Shown piece by piece: positions 33,117 to 42,354 of a stretch of DNA of 57,347 bases (the first letter of the stretch is position 1; each line of letters starts with the position of its first letter). The stretch is from contig JAFGJK010000136.1 of NCBI GenBank assembly GCA_016929135.1, positions 1 to 57,347 of the forward strand, given 5' to 3'. This stretch comes from Spirochaetota bacterium. Lineage in GTDB: Bacteria; Spirochaetota; UBA4802; UBA5550. The position numbers and the translations under genes are program-made. The notes beneath the pieces are model-generated. The model did not search any database. It was not told the origin of the DNA and saw only the letters and a program-made list of their open reading frames with translations.

Positions 33117-34019
33117 ATGGAAGCAAGGGAACGATCTCTCAGGGCGAGCATAATCCTCTGCTCTCCACACGGCAATACCCTGAAGGTGGCAGAAGCAGCC
33201 AGGAAGAGACTGTGTGATCTGGGTGTGCATTCCCTGATGGTCAACCTGGCTGGAAGGGGGTGGGATGCGTTGAGACATTTCGATTATTCCGAAGTACTGC
33301 CGGCCGATCTGCTAATTTTCGCTTTTCCCGTCTATGCCTGGAGGATCGTAAAACCGATGGAAATCATCCTGACAAACCTTCCGAAGAGCAGCAACGGATC
33401 GGCCGGGATGCTGGTTACCTATGGCGGCTGTACCAGCGGAAGGGCGCTGATGCAGGCGGAAGAACTGCTTTCAGATAAGGGGTATGCCACATTGGGGGCG
33501 GCGAAAATTGTGGCCAGCCATTCCAATATCCTTGAGGACGATTCGTATCCCTTGATACCGGATCCCGATGTCTACAGGAATCACCCTGACGGAAGAGACA
33601 TGGAAGCAGTGAACATCCTGATAACCGGTATTATTGACAAATTGAAAACAACGGATCCCCCGCGGATCACGCCGGCGCAGTTGAGGCCGCAGTTTGGACT
33701 TGTTCGTCTAATGCTGCGATCTCCCGTATATAAAAGATACGGTCCCTCTTTCCCACCGGGCGTACGCCTTGATACGGGCAGGTGTATCCGGTGCGGCAGA
33801 TGCGTCACGGCATGTCCCGTCAATGTCATAGAGATGGACGAATACCCGAGGCGAATCGGGGAGTGCATTAAATGCCATAACTGCAAGCGTGTCTGCCCGG
33901 CCGGAGCCATCGTTTCGACGGGGCTCTGGAGAAAAATAGTCTTTCACTTTGGTTTACAGAAAATTCACGAGTTGCCGTCAGTTAAGGGCGAAAAACCGAT
34001 GACTCAGGTATTCATTTAG
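33117..34019 (+). CDS. EFR1-type flavodoxin-ferredoxin fusion
   Basis: A 300-residue soluble redox protein. The N-terminal flavodoxin-like domain opens with IILCSPHGNTLKVAEAA (FMN phosphate loop) and contains FPVYAWRIVKPM and TYGGCTSGRAL. The C-terminal domain holds two [4Fe-4S] motifs, CIRCGRCVTACP near 222 and CIKCHNCKRVCP near 250. EFR1 proteins occur in Clostridia and other anaerobes as electron carriers of unknown partners. It lies 25 bases after the fusion gene. AAGGGG precedes the ATG. Confidence 0.88.
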   Translation: MEARERSLRASIILCSPHGNTLKVAEAARKRLCDLGVHSLMVNLAGRGWDALRHFDYSEVLPADLLIFAFPVYAWRIVKPMEIILTNLPKSSNGSAGMLVTYGGCTSGRALMQAEELLSDKGYATLGAAKIVASHSNILEDDSYPLIPDPDVYRNHPDGRDMEAVNILITGIIDKLKTTDPPRITPAQLRPQFGLVRLMLRSPVYKRYGPSFPPGVRLDTGRCIRCGRCVTACPVNVIEMDEYPRRIGECIKCHNCKRVCPAGAIVSTGLWRKIVFHFGLQKIHELPSVKGEKPMTQVFI

Positions 34020-34043
34020 TTTTGATGGTGGAGATATGGGGCT

Positions 34044-34217
34044 ATGAAGGTCCTTGCGATTGTTGCAACAAAGATAAAGCATGGCTTTATTTATTATGAT
34101 TCAAAGGTTATCAATGGAGCGAAATGGTACGGTCATGCAATAGGATTGAAGCCGAGAAAAGAAATGATGGGGAAGAAGATTATTCCAATAACGCCCTGTT
34201 TTTTTATAGAACGTTAA
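34044..34217 (+). CDS. 57-residue ORF, possible flavodoxin remnant
   Basis: ATG 34044 to TAA 34215-34217 gives a 57-residue basic protein beginning MKVLAIVATK, like the first strand of an NADPH-dependent FMN reductase/flavodoxin, and ending KKIIPITPCFFIER. GGGG lies just upstream. It may be an internally deleted flavoprotein gene or a genuine small protein. The sequence is AT-rich compared with the rest of the window. Confidence 0.35.
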   Translation: MKVLAIVATKIKHGFIYYDSKVINGAKWYGHAIGLKPRKEMMGKKIIPITPCFFIER

Positions 34218-34378
34218 AACTGGACAAGTGTTTGGATAAGGATGTTATCCCCGGTACGGATTTAAACGACAGTAATCATCGCCTGTAAAACAGGGAACAG
34301 GCATGACCCCCTTCGTGATCATTGATTGAATTGATGTTTTCAGGATAGAGTGGACACCATATGGAATGGAGTGTAACA

Positions 34379-35128
34379 ATGAACGTATTAGAGCATTCCA
34401 GATTTCGTACACCACCCGAGAAGGACAGCGGCATATATACCAGGCTCGGTCTGCTGAGAAGAAGCGCTTCATTTTTGACAGGATCACTGTGTACAATGAC
34501 CGTAGTAAATGCATGCTCGCAGAGTACTGGGAGAATCGATGCGTTGTCTGCTCTATTGTCAAGGAAATATGACAGCACTACGGCTTCGGTCCTTCATGGC
34601 AGAATAATGAAGCATTATATAGATTTGAATGCTCGAAAACCATACTATGAAAAGTGGGGGATGAGATTTAATGCTGTTAATGCGGTCCTTGCGCTTGCTG
34701 TCTATCGGTCGTTTTGTGAAAGTGGATTCAGCCGAGAGGTGTCCGTCGAATGGGCGGGAGAATTGGTGTGGAAGACGATGCCTCTCTGGCTGTTTAAATG
34801 TGTATTCTGGTCTATGGGATTATTTCCAGATCCATTTGTCGCATTTGTATGGTTCACAAAAAGACAGTTGAATATACTGTTCCCCGAACCAGGATGGAAG
34901 AGAAACTATACTGAAACAGAAGATTGCTTTGGATTCGATGTTACGCATTGCCTCTATAACGATTATTGTACGGATGAGGGGGCACCGGAGTTGGTGACTG
35001 GGATGTGTGATCTTGACTATCGTATTGCTGAACTGTATCCTCCGGAATTTTATTTCAAGCGGACGAGATGCTTGGCGAAGGGTGATCCTCTGTGCGATTT
35101 TCGCTACTACCGAAATGAAAGGGTGTAA
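34379..35128 (+). CDS. ATC-hydrolase-family protein (second copy in the island)
   Basis: A 249-residue protein. The C-terminal half carries the family signature in full: CFGFDVTHCLYNDYC, PELVTGMCDLDYRIAELY and FKRTRCLAKGDPLCDFRYY. The founding enzyme (ATC hydrolase) opens the thiazoline ring of L-2-amino-thiazoline-4-carboxylic acid, but most members are uncharacterised. A hydrophobic stretch (LWLFKCVFWSMGLFPDPFVAFVW) suggests membrane contact. ATG 34379 with GGAG seven bases upstream is preferred to 34361. It ends the island's transcription unit; no terminator was recognised. Confidence 0.75.
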   Translation: MNVLEHSRFRTPPEKDSGIYTRLGLLRRSASFLTGSLCTMTVVNACSQSTGRIDALSALLSRKYDSTTASVLHGRIMKHYIDLNARKPYYEKWGMRFNAVNAVLALAVYRSFCESGFSREVSVEWAGELVWKTMPLWLFKCVFWSMGLFPDPFVAFVWFTKRQLNILFPEPGWKRNYTETEDCFGFDVTHCLYNDYCTDEGAPELVTGMCDLDYRIAELYPPEFYFKRTRCLAKGDPLCDFRYYRNERV

Positions 35129-35407
35129 TAACGCACTCCGGTGAAACCACTGGTGATAAAGGGTGAACCGCGTGTTGTTCAGATATATCGACTCATTCTG
35201 AATCCTGTCGCGTCGAGTGATTCTGATTGTTCAAAACCAGAAGAATGTGAGGGAATGACAATTTGACAGTGGTATAATGAACATGGTTCAACATCCCAAT
35301 GGAGGGATTGGGAAGAAAAAAAGCCAACCAGATAATCGTTTCTCTGATCAACTTCATGAGAGCGCGATGCGCGTGAGGAATAGGGCGGGGGGCGGTGGAA
35401 GGGATCG

Positions 35408-35653
35408 CTATTTCACCAGAGTGTCGGCATGCCGGATGGCTTGGTTGATCTCCTCCAGTATGATCCGTTCAAGCTCGCTGGCCCTGATGCCGCTCTTGAC
35501 CCGTTTTCTCACCGCCGAGGGGACCTGGACGAGCTGATCGATCAGCAGCCTCGAGTAATCCTTCATCGTCAGGAGGATTATTTGTTTGATGTCGTTGGAC
35601 GATATGCTGTCCTTTGTCTCTAGCAGGTGTTTGACTTCATCGTGCATTTTCAT
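35408..35653 (-). CDS. Small helical hypothetical protein
   Basis: An 81-residue charged, wholly helical protein (MKMHDEVKHLLETKDSISS...). GGGGA lies six bases before the ATG, and codon usage looks coding. It has no membrane segment, cysteine or known motif. Confidence 0.55.
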   Translation of the reverse strand: MKMHDEVKHLLETKDSISSNDIKQIILLTMKDYSRLLIDQLVQVPSAVRKRVKSGIRASELERIILEEINQAIRHADTLVK

Positions 35654-35702
35654 GGTGTTCCCCTTGCCGCTTCCGTGTCACTGCCGCGTGATCGTCGCCC
35701 TG

Positions 35703-35957
35703 TTATAACGAGGTGCAGTAATCATCGAGCATGTCCCCTGCGCGATTATAACCGACCGTGCGGTATTCTTCAAGCTTTTTTATTGCGGAGCTCGGGGCCG
35801 CCGTTGTTCTTGAGGCCGGGATCGGGATAGGGTTGAAGCTGTGTGTTTGCCTTCGGTCGCCGTCGCTCGGATCCATTGCGGTGCCCGTGTTGTCATTACG
35901 CTCCATTTCGCATTCACGGTGCCCTCCACGGTTTTTTCCCGAGCCGAGCTGGTTCAC
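35703..35957 (-). CDS. Possible small disordered protein
   Basis: An 84-codon ORF (or 67 codons from the ATG at 35906) 49 bases upstream of the preceding small gene on the same strand. The product is rich in Ser/Thr/Pro/Asn with a short C-terminal helix (SSAIKKLEEYRTVGYN). No good ribosome site was seen. It may be a chance ORF. Confidence 0.25.
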   Translation of the reverse strand: MNQLGSGKNRGGHRECEMERNDNTGTAMDPSDGDRRQTHSFNPIPIPASRTTAAPSSAIKKLEEYRTVGYNRAGDMLDDYCTSL

Positions 35958-36094
35958 CCGTCAATAAAGGCGATCCGTCGGGGGGAGCCGCGGCCAGTCG
36001 CATGAAAAAAAAAGCTTGTATGGCGCAGGCGGCTCTGTTATATGTTATCAATCTGCGACACCGCATTTCCCTATGATTACAGCAAGGAGTGGGT

Positions 36095-36496
36095 ATGAAA
36101 AAGAGAAACGAGATTGTCATTTTACGCTTTGTCCTTGGGCTGTTCTTCATCGTACTCGGCGTTATCGGCGTAATCCCCCGTCTGCAGGAGAGCGTCTTCT
36201 CGCTGAACGACAACCTGGGGCTGGAGATTTTTTTCGGCCTCATTGAGCTCCTCTGCGGACTCATATTCATCGCCGGCCTGTTCTCCTTCATGAGGAGACG
36301 TGTGGTCTCCATCACCAGCCTGGTGGTGCTGGCCTTCTGGCTGCTGAGAATCCTTCTCTCGAAATTCGTCTGGGGTCTCTCAATCTCCAATCACGGACTG
36401 TTATTCAGGCCCACCTTTTCCGCATGGCTGCTGGTGCTCTGCGCCGAGCTGGTTATCGGGGCGGCAATCTACACCATCTACCGTAACTACGAATAG
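36095..36496 (+). CDS. Four-helix membrane protein, hypothetical
   Basis: A 133-residue protein starting MKKRNEIVILRF with AAGGAG five bases before ATG 36095. It has four hydrophobic helices (FVLGLFFIVLGVIGVI, GLIELLCGLIFIAGLFSF, VVSITSLVVLAFWLLRILL, LLVLCAELVIGAAIYTI) joined by short loops. It resembles small DoxX/DUF-type membrane proteins only in layout. Confidence 0.65.
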   Translation: MKKRNEIVILRFVLGLFFIVLGVIGVIPRLQESVFSLNDNLGLEIFFGLIELLCGLIFIAGLFSFMRRRVVSITSLVVLAFWLLRILLSKFVWGLSISNHGLLFRPTFSAWLLVLCAELVIGAAIYTIYRNYE

Positions 36497-36586
36497 GCGG
36501 ATGTCGATGTTTATGGCCGGCGGATTTTCATCTGCCGGAGGCCCGCCGGATAGTGTCAGCGGAAGAACGGGACAGGGGGGGATAAC

Positions 36587-37180
36587 ATGAATCATGATGC
36601 GAGATGCGGCATATCATCAATGAAACCGGCATGGATACAGCAGGCTGTTCGGCAAGGCGCGATTCTGGTGGCGTCGCTGGCGTTCTGCCTCTTCTTGGCA
36701 TGCGGGTCGCAGCAGGTGCATGTTGATCCCGCATTGAAGAGCGCCAGGGGGGAGAAGATCGCGGTCCTGGGATTTGAGATGCAGAACCTGCAGGGGGGAG
36801 AACTCCTGACCGCCGTGAGCGACGAGTTTTGCGATGCCCTGGTCCCCTTTTTCATGAAGGCGGGGTTCCGCGTCATCGAGCGGCGGAAGGTGGGGCTCCT
36901 TCTCAAGGAGCTGGAGATCCAGCAGAGCGGCGTTATCGACATGAAAGATACCGGGCGCTTCGGCAGGATCGCCCAGGTGCGTTTTGTGGTGACCGGGAGC
37001 GGTGCGGTCAGCGTCGCACATTCTGGGAAGAATTTCTTCCTGAAAAGCGTGTCGGTGAAGATGATCGACGCAAGTACCGGAGAGACGGCCATCGCCGCCT
37101 CCTTTGAGGGTACGGCGGTCAAGCCTGGCGATGCGGCCGCGAGGATCGGCAGGGAGATCGTCGAACAGCTCAAGCGGTAG
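36587..37180 (+). CDS. CsgG/HfaB-like lipoprotein
   Basis: A 197-residue lipoprotein: signal with lipobox LACGS near residue 39 (a later internal Met at residue 12 gives a more usual signal length). The mature part has EKIAVLGFEMQ, FFMKAGFRVIERRKVGLLLKELEIQQSGVID and GRIAQVRFVVTGSG, the pattern of the CsgG/FlgO nucleotide-fold domain (periplasmic assembly proteins). It is shorter than pore-forming CsgG and lacks its transmembrane hairpins, so it probably only shares the fold. GGGGGGG precedes the ATG. Confidence 0.75.
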   Translation: MNHDARCGISSMKPAWIQQAVRQGAILVASLAFCLFLACGSQQVHVDPALKSARGEKIAVLGFEMQNLQGGELLTAVSDEFCDALVPFFMKAGFRVIERRKVGLLLKELEIQQSGVIDMKDTGRFGRIAQVRFVVTGSGAVSVAHSGKNFFLKSVSVKMIDASTGETAIAASFEGTAVKPGDAAARIGREIVEQLKR

Positions 37181-37424
37181 CCCCGCGTGTGGGCGGTTAT
37201 GCGAGATCAATGACGGGCGATGGGGACTCATGACTGCGGCGACGCCCCTGGCTGAAAGTCGTGATGGAACCCCGCAGCGATCACCCGCTCCTGGGTGTGA
37301 CCGTTAGCCCCTCCGGTATGAGGCGCAGCCGTTGCGGGCAGGGCACCGTGCATCCGTTGCCGTGCCTTCGTAGGGAGGGGATCGGCGGAATAAATCAATT
37401 TACAAAAACCCTTGCCTGTTTTCC

Positions 37425-37437
37425 CTTTGTAACAAAG
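37425..37437 (+). promoter_or_regulatory. Small palindrome overlapping a ribosome site
   Basis: CTTTGT-A-ACAAAG is a 13-base palindrome whose right arm abuts the AGAGG ribosome site of the gene at 37449. It may be a repressor site; as RNA, the one-base loop makes a strong hairpin unlikely. Confidence 0.25.
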
Positions 37438-37448
37438 AGGTGGCGACA

Positions 37449-38873
37449 ATGCCTTGGAACGACAGCCTGCAGGGCTTCTTTTCCCCGTCCACTATCACCG
37501 TGATAGGGGCATCGGTAAAAAACCACTGGTTCGGCAACCTGGTGCACTACTGCCGGCGTCTGGGATTTCAGGGGAATATCTATCCGGTCAACCCCGGCGC
37601 CGCAGAGGTGTGCGGGCTGCCGGCCGTTTCATCCATCGCCGATCTTCCGGAGGGCCTCATCGACTTCGCGGCGGTCATCGTGCGGAGCTCCCTGGTCCTG
37701 GAAACGGTCCGGGCCCTGGCGGACCGAAACATCAAAAACGTGCTCCTGGTCTCCTCAGGCTTCTCGGAGGTCGAGGGTGACGGCGAGCGGCTGCAGGGTG
37801 AACTGGTGGCGCTCTGCAGGGAGCGTGGCGTGAGACTCATGGGGCCCAACTGCCTGGGATTTCTGAACGTCGCGAGGGGGACCGGGGCATTTGTCGGGGG
37901 CTCCGTGGAAGGGGAGATCATCCCCGGGGACATCGGCATCGTCGGACAGAGCGGGGCCACCAGCGAGGTGCTGGCGACGAAGATGCTGAAAAAGGGGCTG
38001 GGTATTTCTCTCTTCATCTCCTCGGGCAACGAGGCCGTCATCTCCTTCGAGGACTGCCTGGAGTACATGATCGGCCATGGCGAGACGCGCGTGGTGGCCG
38101 GTTTCATAGAAGGCTTCAGGGACGGCCGGCGCCTAAAGGAAATAGCGCTGGAGGCCGCGCGCAGGAGGATACCCATCGTCGTCCTCAAGGTGGGGCGTTC
38201 CGAGAAGGGGATCCAGGCAGCGCGCTCGCATACCGGGGCGATCGCGGGGAATGAAATGGTCACCGGCGCCTTTCTTCGGCAGTACGGGATCATCCGCGTC
38301 GAGACGATCGAGGAGCTGGTGGAGACGGCGGGAATACTCTCGCGCTGCCCCCTCCCGGCGGGCGATGGTCTCGCGGTGTGCACCCTCTCCGGGGGGCTCG
38401 CGGGGCTCTATGCGGACCTCTGCGCGTCACTGGGCATCAGGCTCCCCGATCTGTCCCCGGACTCGATCGTTGCCCTCAAGGGGGCCCTTCCCCCCTTCGC
38501 AAGGCCGGGGAATCCCCTCGATGTCACCGGCTCCGGATTCACCACCGGAATGGAGCGGGTCCTGAGGATCCTCCTGGAGGACGGGAATACCGACATCATC
38601 GCAACGCTCTCGTTCCCGCCGGGCCCGGGGACAGAGGAGATGCTCTCGGCGCACAACGAGTACATCCTCTCCCAGCTGCCGTCGGCGGGGAAGCCGGTCA
38701 TCGCCCTCACATTCAGGGAGGTGAGCGAGTACGCGAGAAAATTCTACCACGACCGCGGGCTCTATTACATCGAGCACACGCGGGATGGCTTCAAGGCGAT
38801 CGGAAATCTCATAGAGTACGCGCGTTTCCAGCGGCGCTTCGCGAAGCGGATCGCTGGCGCCGAGTCCTCCTGA
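37449..38873 (+). CDS. ADP-forming acyl-CoA synthetase, alpha-subunit type
   Basis: A 474-residue protein with a CoA-binding Rossmann domain (ITVIGASVKNHWFGNL, then GFQGNIYPVNPGA) and two succinyl-CoA-synthetase-like domains (GIVGQSGATSEVLATKM, FISSGNEAVISFEDCLEYM, ARSHTGAIAGN containing the phospho-His). It converts acyl-CoA + ADP + Pi to acid + ATP or the reverse. The ATP-grasp (beta) domain is absent and no beta gene is adjacent, so a partner elsewhere is required. ATG 37449 is used; GTG 37440 is in frame. Confidence 0.88.
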   Translation: MPWNDSLQGFFSPSTITVIGASVKNHWFGNLVHYCRRLGFQGNIYPVNPGAAEVCGLPAVSSIADLPEGLIDFAAVIVRSSLVLETVRALADRNIKNVLLVSSGFSEVEGDGERLQGELVALCRERGVRLMGPNCLGFLNVARGTGAFVGGSVEGEIIPGDIGIVGQSGATSEVLATKMLKKGLGISLFISSGNEAVISFEDCLEYMIGHGETRVVAGFIEGFRDGRRLKEIALEAARRRIPIVVLKVGRSEKGIQAARSHTGAIAGNEMVTGAFLRQYGIIRVETIEELVETAGILSRCPLPAGDGLAVCTLSGGLAGLYADLCASLGIRLPDLSPDSIVALKGALPPFARPGNPLDVTGSGFTTGMERVLRILLEDGNTDIIATLSFPPGPGTEEMLSAHNEYILSQLPSAGKPVIALTFREVSEYARKFYHDRGLYYIEHTRDGFKAIGNLIEYARFQRRFAKRIAGAESS

Positions 38874-38953
38874 TTCGTGCCGGAGGAGTCATCCAGAAGA
38901 GCGGGCGCCGCTTTGGCCGCCGGATCGGTAACCCCGGCGGCCGGGGCTGCGGG

Positions 38954-39238
38954 TCAGGTCATCTTCTTGAGAGGGACCGTGAATACCCGTATGCCGATGT
39001 CGGAGAACTTCTCCTTTAGCTCGCGCACCTCTCTCGCGATCTCTGCCTCCTGCTCCTTTTCCGCCGCCACCATCATGCAGTTGTTGACCCCCGGCCAGAT
39101 GTGGGAGCCCAAATGGGGCTCGCCGCACCCCTCGCCGTGCACCCCGGTGAACTTCGTATAACCGGCGGCGTACCGGCGGGCGATCTCGGCCATCTCGTCG
39201 TCGACGGCGTTGCTGTATACGATAAACATGAGGTTCAT
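38954..39238 (-). CDS. PII-like protein associated with an RND transporter (PG0541 type)
   Basis: A 94-residue protein MNLMFIVYSNAVDDEM..., with GVHGEGCGEPHLGSHIWPG and a C-terminal strand IGIRVFTVPLKK. This matches the small PII/ACT-like family that travels with RND efflux operons in Bacteroidetes and spirochaetes. Its ATG overlaps the RND stop (ATGA), so it is coupled to the pump. It may bind a ligand and modulate the pump; this is inference. Confidence 0.8.
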   Translation of the reverse strand: MNLMFIVYSNAVDDEMAEIARRYAAGYTKFTGVHGEGCGEPHLGSHIWPGVNNCMMVAAEKEQEAEIAREVRELKEKFSDIGIRVFTVPLKKMT

Positions 39239-42200
39239 GACATCACCCTTCTGCGCGTGCGCCAGTTTTTGAAGCGCGTCGAATAGTCCTCGAACAGCGA
39301 ATACATGACGGGGACGAACAGGAGCGTAAAGATGAAGGACGAGCTCATCCCGCCCATCACCGTGCGCCCCAGCGGAGAGAAGAGCTCTGCGCCCTCGCCG
39401 ATACCCAGGGACATCGGCACCAGTGCGAGAATGGTGGTGAAGGTGGTCATGAGGATGGGGCGGAGCCTCTTTTGGCCCGCCTCGATGAGGGCGTCGCGGG
39501 TCGCCATGCCGCGTGCCTTGAGTATGTTCGTGTAATCCACCAGTACGATGGCGTTGTTCACCACGATTCCGCTGAGCATGAGGATTCCCATGAAGGAGAC
39601 GACGTTGAAAGTGGTGCCGGTGAGGAAGAGAAACACCATCACGCCGAAGATGAGCGTGGGTATAGAAAACATGATGACGAAGGGATAGGCGAAGGATTCG
39701 AACTGTGCCGTCATAATGATGTAGATGAGCACGACGGCGAGGATGAGCGCCAGGCCCAGGTCGCGGAATGACTCCTGCATGTCCTTGTATGCGCCGGCGA
39801 TCTGCACGTGGAAATTACGTGGCATCGGGAGAAGGTCGATCTTCGATTGTATGTCATTGACAACGGAGTTGAGATCGCGCCCCTCGGCCTTGCAGTTGAT
39901 GTAGGTGACGCGCTCCTGTTTTTTGCGCGTTACGTCCGTGGGACCGCTGGAGGACGTTATGTCGATGATGTTCCCCAGCGGGACCGTCGTGCCCACCGGC
40001 GTGTTCACCAGGAGCGATTTGATGTCGTCCAGGGTCTTCCGGTCCTCTTCTCTCAGGCGGACGAAGATGTCGTATTCTTTCCCTTCGTGCCGGTAGATCG
40101 AGGCGACCTTGCCGGCGATATTGTTTTTGATGATGTTGGCGACATACGAGGCATTGAGGCCCATCTTCGAGGCCTTGTCCCGGTTCACGTCGATGACCAG
40201 CTCAGGGAGCCCCTCCTCGCGGCTGATCTCGATGTCCTTGAGTCCCGGTATTCCGATGATCGCCTTCTGTATCATGAGGCTGAAATCCCTCGCTTGGTCG
40301 AAATCATATCCGTACTGCTCGATCGAGATCTCCGAGCCCCCGAAACCGAGGCCCGATTGCTGCTCGGTGAAGTTGAAGGTGACCCCGGGCACATCGGTGA
40401 CGGCGGCCCGTATCGCGTTGCGTATCTCGCTCTCGGAGCGGTGGCGCTTCGAGACAGGAACAAGGCGCAGCTCCACCTTGGCGGAGTGGTCCGTGGTCCC
40501 GCCGAAGGCGGCGGCGAAGCCCTCGCCGTATCCGGCACGGACGCTGACGACCCGGTATTCGCTGCGGTGCACTACCCTGCGCACCCGCTCCTCAACCATC
40601 TTCATGACGCTTTCGGTCGTTTCCAGGTTGGTCCCCACGGGGAGCTTGGCGGTAAAGGTAATGCGCTCCTGGTCCTGCTCGGGCATGAATTCCATTCCCG
40701 AGATGGGGATGAGCACGAGGCCGATGACGAAGGCGATTGCCGTATAGGCCACCACCCGGCGGCGATGGTCGAGGGCCCAGCGGATGATGCGGGAATAGAA
40801 TCCCTCGAGGCGGGAAAAGAGTCTCTCGCTCCAGGCGAAGAGTGCGTTCAGGAAGGCGACGCGCCCTCTGTGCCGGATCGTCAGTGTATGCACGTATCGC
40901 GACGTCAGCGTCGGCACGAGGGTGAGGGCGATCAGAAGGGAGCAGAGCTGGGAAAAGGCGATGGTGAGCGCCATCTGCCGGAAGAGCTGGCCGGCCAGGC
41001 CCCTGGTGAAGAAGAAGGGGATGAAGACGCACAGGTTGGTGAGCGTCGAGGCGGTGATGGCCATTGCCATCTCGTCGGCCCCCAGTTTCGCCGCCTCGGC
41101 CGGCCTGGCCCCCTTTTCCCTGAAGCGGAAGACGTTCTCCAGAATAACGATGGAGTTGTCGATGAGCATCCCCACTCCGATGGCAAGGCCGCCCATGGAC
41201 ATCATGTTGAGGGATATGTCGAAAAAGTACATGGCGATGAAGGTTGTGATGATTGATACCGGGATGGAGAGCCCCAGGATCAGGGCCGAGCGGACGTTCC
41301 GTAGCATCAGCATGACCACCAGGATCGCAATGAGCCCACCCTGCCAGGCGCTGCTGATGACGTTATTGATGGAGCGCTCGATGTAGTCGGCCTGATTGAA
41401 TATGGGGGTCACCTCTATTCCCCGGGGGAGGCCCTTGCGGATTACCTCGAGCTGCTTTATGATACTGTGCGCCACGATGACGGTGTTCTTGTCCGACTGC
41501 TTGTTTATGCGGATGATGACGCCGTTCTCGCCGTTGAGCCGTACGATCTCGTTGCGCTCCTCGGGTGCCTCGAAGACCCGGGCGACGTCCTTCAGGTATA
41601 TGGGGGTGTTGCTCTTCGTGGCCACCACAACGTTGCGGATGTCGTCCAGCGATTCAAACTCCCCCTTGGTCCGGAGGGTGTATTTCCGGTGCGGCGACTT
41701 AATGTCGCCACCCGCCACGTTCATGTTCTCCAGTCCCACCATTGCGACTACGGTGTCAATGGAGAGGCCGTAGGCCTCCATCCGGTTCTTCACCAGTTCC
41801 ACCCGTACCTCGCGCTCCTGGCCCCCCTGCACGGTTGCGGTGGCCACGCCGTCCACCTGCTCGAGCATGCTCTGGAGGTTGTCCTCGGCGTACTCGCGGA
41901 GGAAGCTGGGATCGCGCTTCCCGGAGACAGACAGCACCATGATGGGAATCATGGAGACGTCGAATTTCAGCACGATGGGCGTCTCGACCCCTTCGGGGAG
42001 GTATTTCTTGACGATATCCACGCGCTCGCGGATGTCCGATACCGCGAGCCCCATGTCGGTGCCCCAGGTGAACTGCACCTTGATCATGGAGGATCCCTCC
42101 TTGGAGGTGGAGGAGATGGTGTCGATGTTGTTGATGCTGGCGATTGATTCCTCCAGCGTCCGCGTGACGGTGCTCTCGATCTCCTTGGGTCCGACACCCT

Positions 42201-42354
42201 CGTACTCGGTGATGACCGCGGCTATGGGGAACTCGATATCCGGAAGGAGGTCCAGGGACATCTTGGAGAATCCGACATAGCCCAGGGCGAGGAGGGCAAC
42301 GAAGATCATCATGGCCGTTACCGGCCGGTTGACTGAGAGCTCGGTGATCTTCAT
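39235..42354 (-). CDS. RND efflux pump, AcrB/HAE1-like inner-membrane transporter
   Basis: A 1039-residue proton-driven exporter: twelve membrane helices, two large periplasmic loops, and the helix-4 motif GMLIDNSIVILENVFRFRE (Asp for proton relay; the usual DD is DN). It begins MKITELSVNRPVTAMMIFVALL and has NNAIVLVDYTNILKARG in the second half. It works with the MFP and TolC encoded upstream to expel drugs, bile-like detergents or lipids. Its start overlaps the MFP stop. Confidence 0.96.
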   Translation of the reverse strand: MKITELSVNRPVTAMMIFVALLALGYVGFSKMSLDLLPDIEFPIAAVITEYEGVGPKEIESTVTRTLEESIASINNIDTISSTSKEGSSMIKVQFTWGTDMGLAVSDIRERVDIVKKYLPEGVETPIVLKFDVSMIPIMVLSVSGKRDPSFLREYAEDNLQSMLEQVDGVATATVQGGQEREVRVELVKNRMEAYGLSIDTVVAMVGLENMNVAGGDIKSPHRKYTLRTKGEFESLDDIRNVVVATKSNTPIYLKDVARVFEAPEERNEIVRLNGENGVIIRINKQSDKNTVIVAHSIIKQLEVIRKGLPRGIEVTPIFNQADYIERSINNVISSAWQGGLIAILVVMLMLRNVRSALILGLSIPVSIITTFIAMYFFDISLNMMSMGGLAIGVGMLIDNSIVILENVFRFREKGARPAEAAKLGADEMAMAITASTLTNLCVFIPFFFTRGLAGQLFRQMALTIAFSQLCSLLIALTLVPTLTSRYVHTLTIRHRGRVAFLNALFAWSERLFSRLEGFYSRIIRWALDHRRRVVAYTAIAFVIGLVLIPISGMEFMPEQDQERITFTAKLPVGTNLETTESVMKMVEERVRRVVHRSEYRVVSVRAGYGEGFAAAFGGTTDHSAKVELRLVPVSKRHRSESEIRNAIRAAVTDVPGVTFNFTEQQSGLGFGGSEISIEQYGYDFDQARDFSLMIQKAIIGIPGLKDIEISREEGLPELVIDVNRDKASKMGLNASYVANIIKNNIAGKVASIYRHEGKEYDIFVRLREEDRKTLDDIKSLLVNTPVGTTVPLGNIIDITSSSGPTDVTRKKQERVTYINCKAEGRDLNSVVNDIQSKIDLLPMPRNFHVQIAGAYKDMQESFRDLGLALILAVVLIYIIMTAQFESFAYPFVIMFSIPTLIFGVMVFLFLTGTTFNVVSFMGILMLSGIVVNNAIVLVDYTNILKARGMATRDALIEAGQKRLRPILMTTFTTILALVPMSLGIGEGAELFSPLGRTVMGGMSSSFIFTLLFVPVMYSLFEDYSTRFKNWRTRRRVMS

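Noticed and set aside
39808..41256. 482-codon forward ORF opposite the RND pump
   Set aside because: It is antisense to a definite transporter gene and has biased composition.
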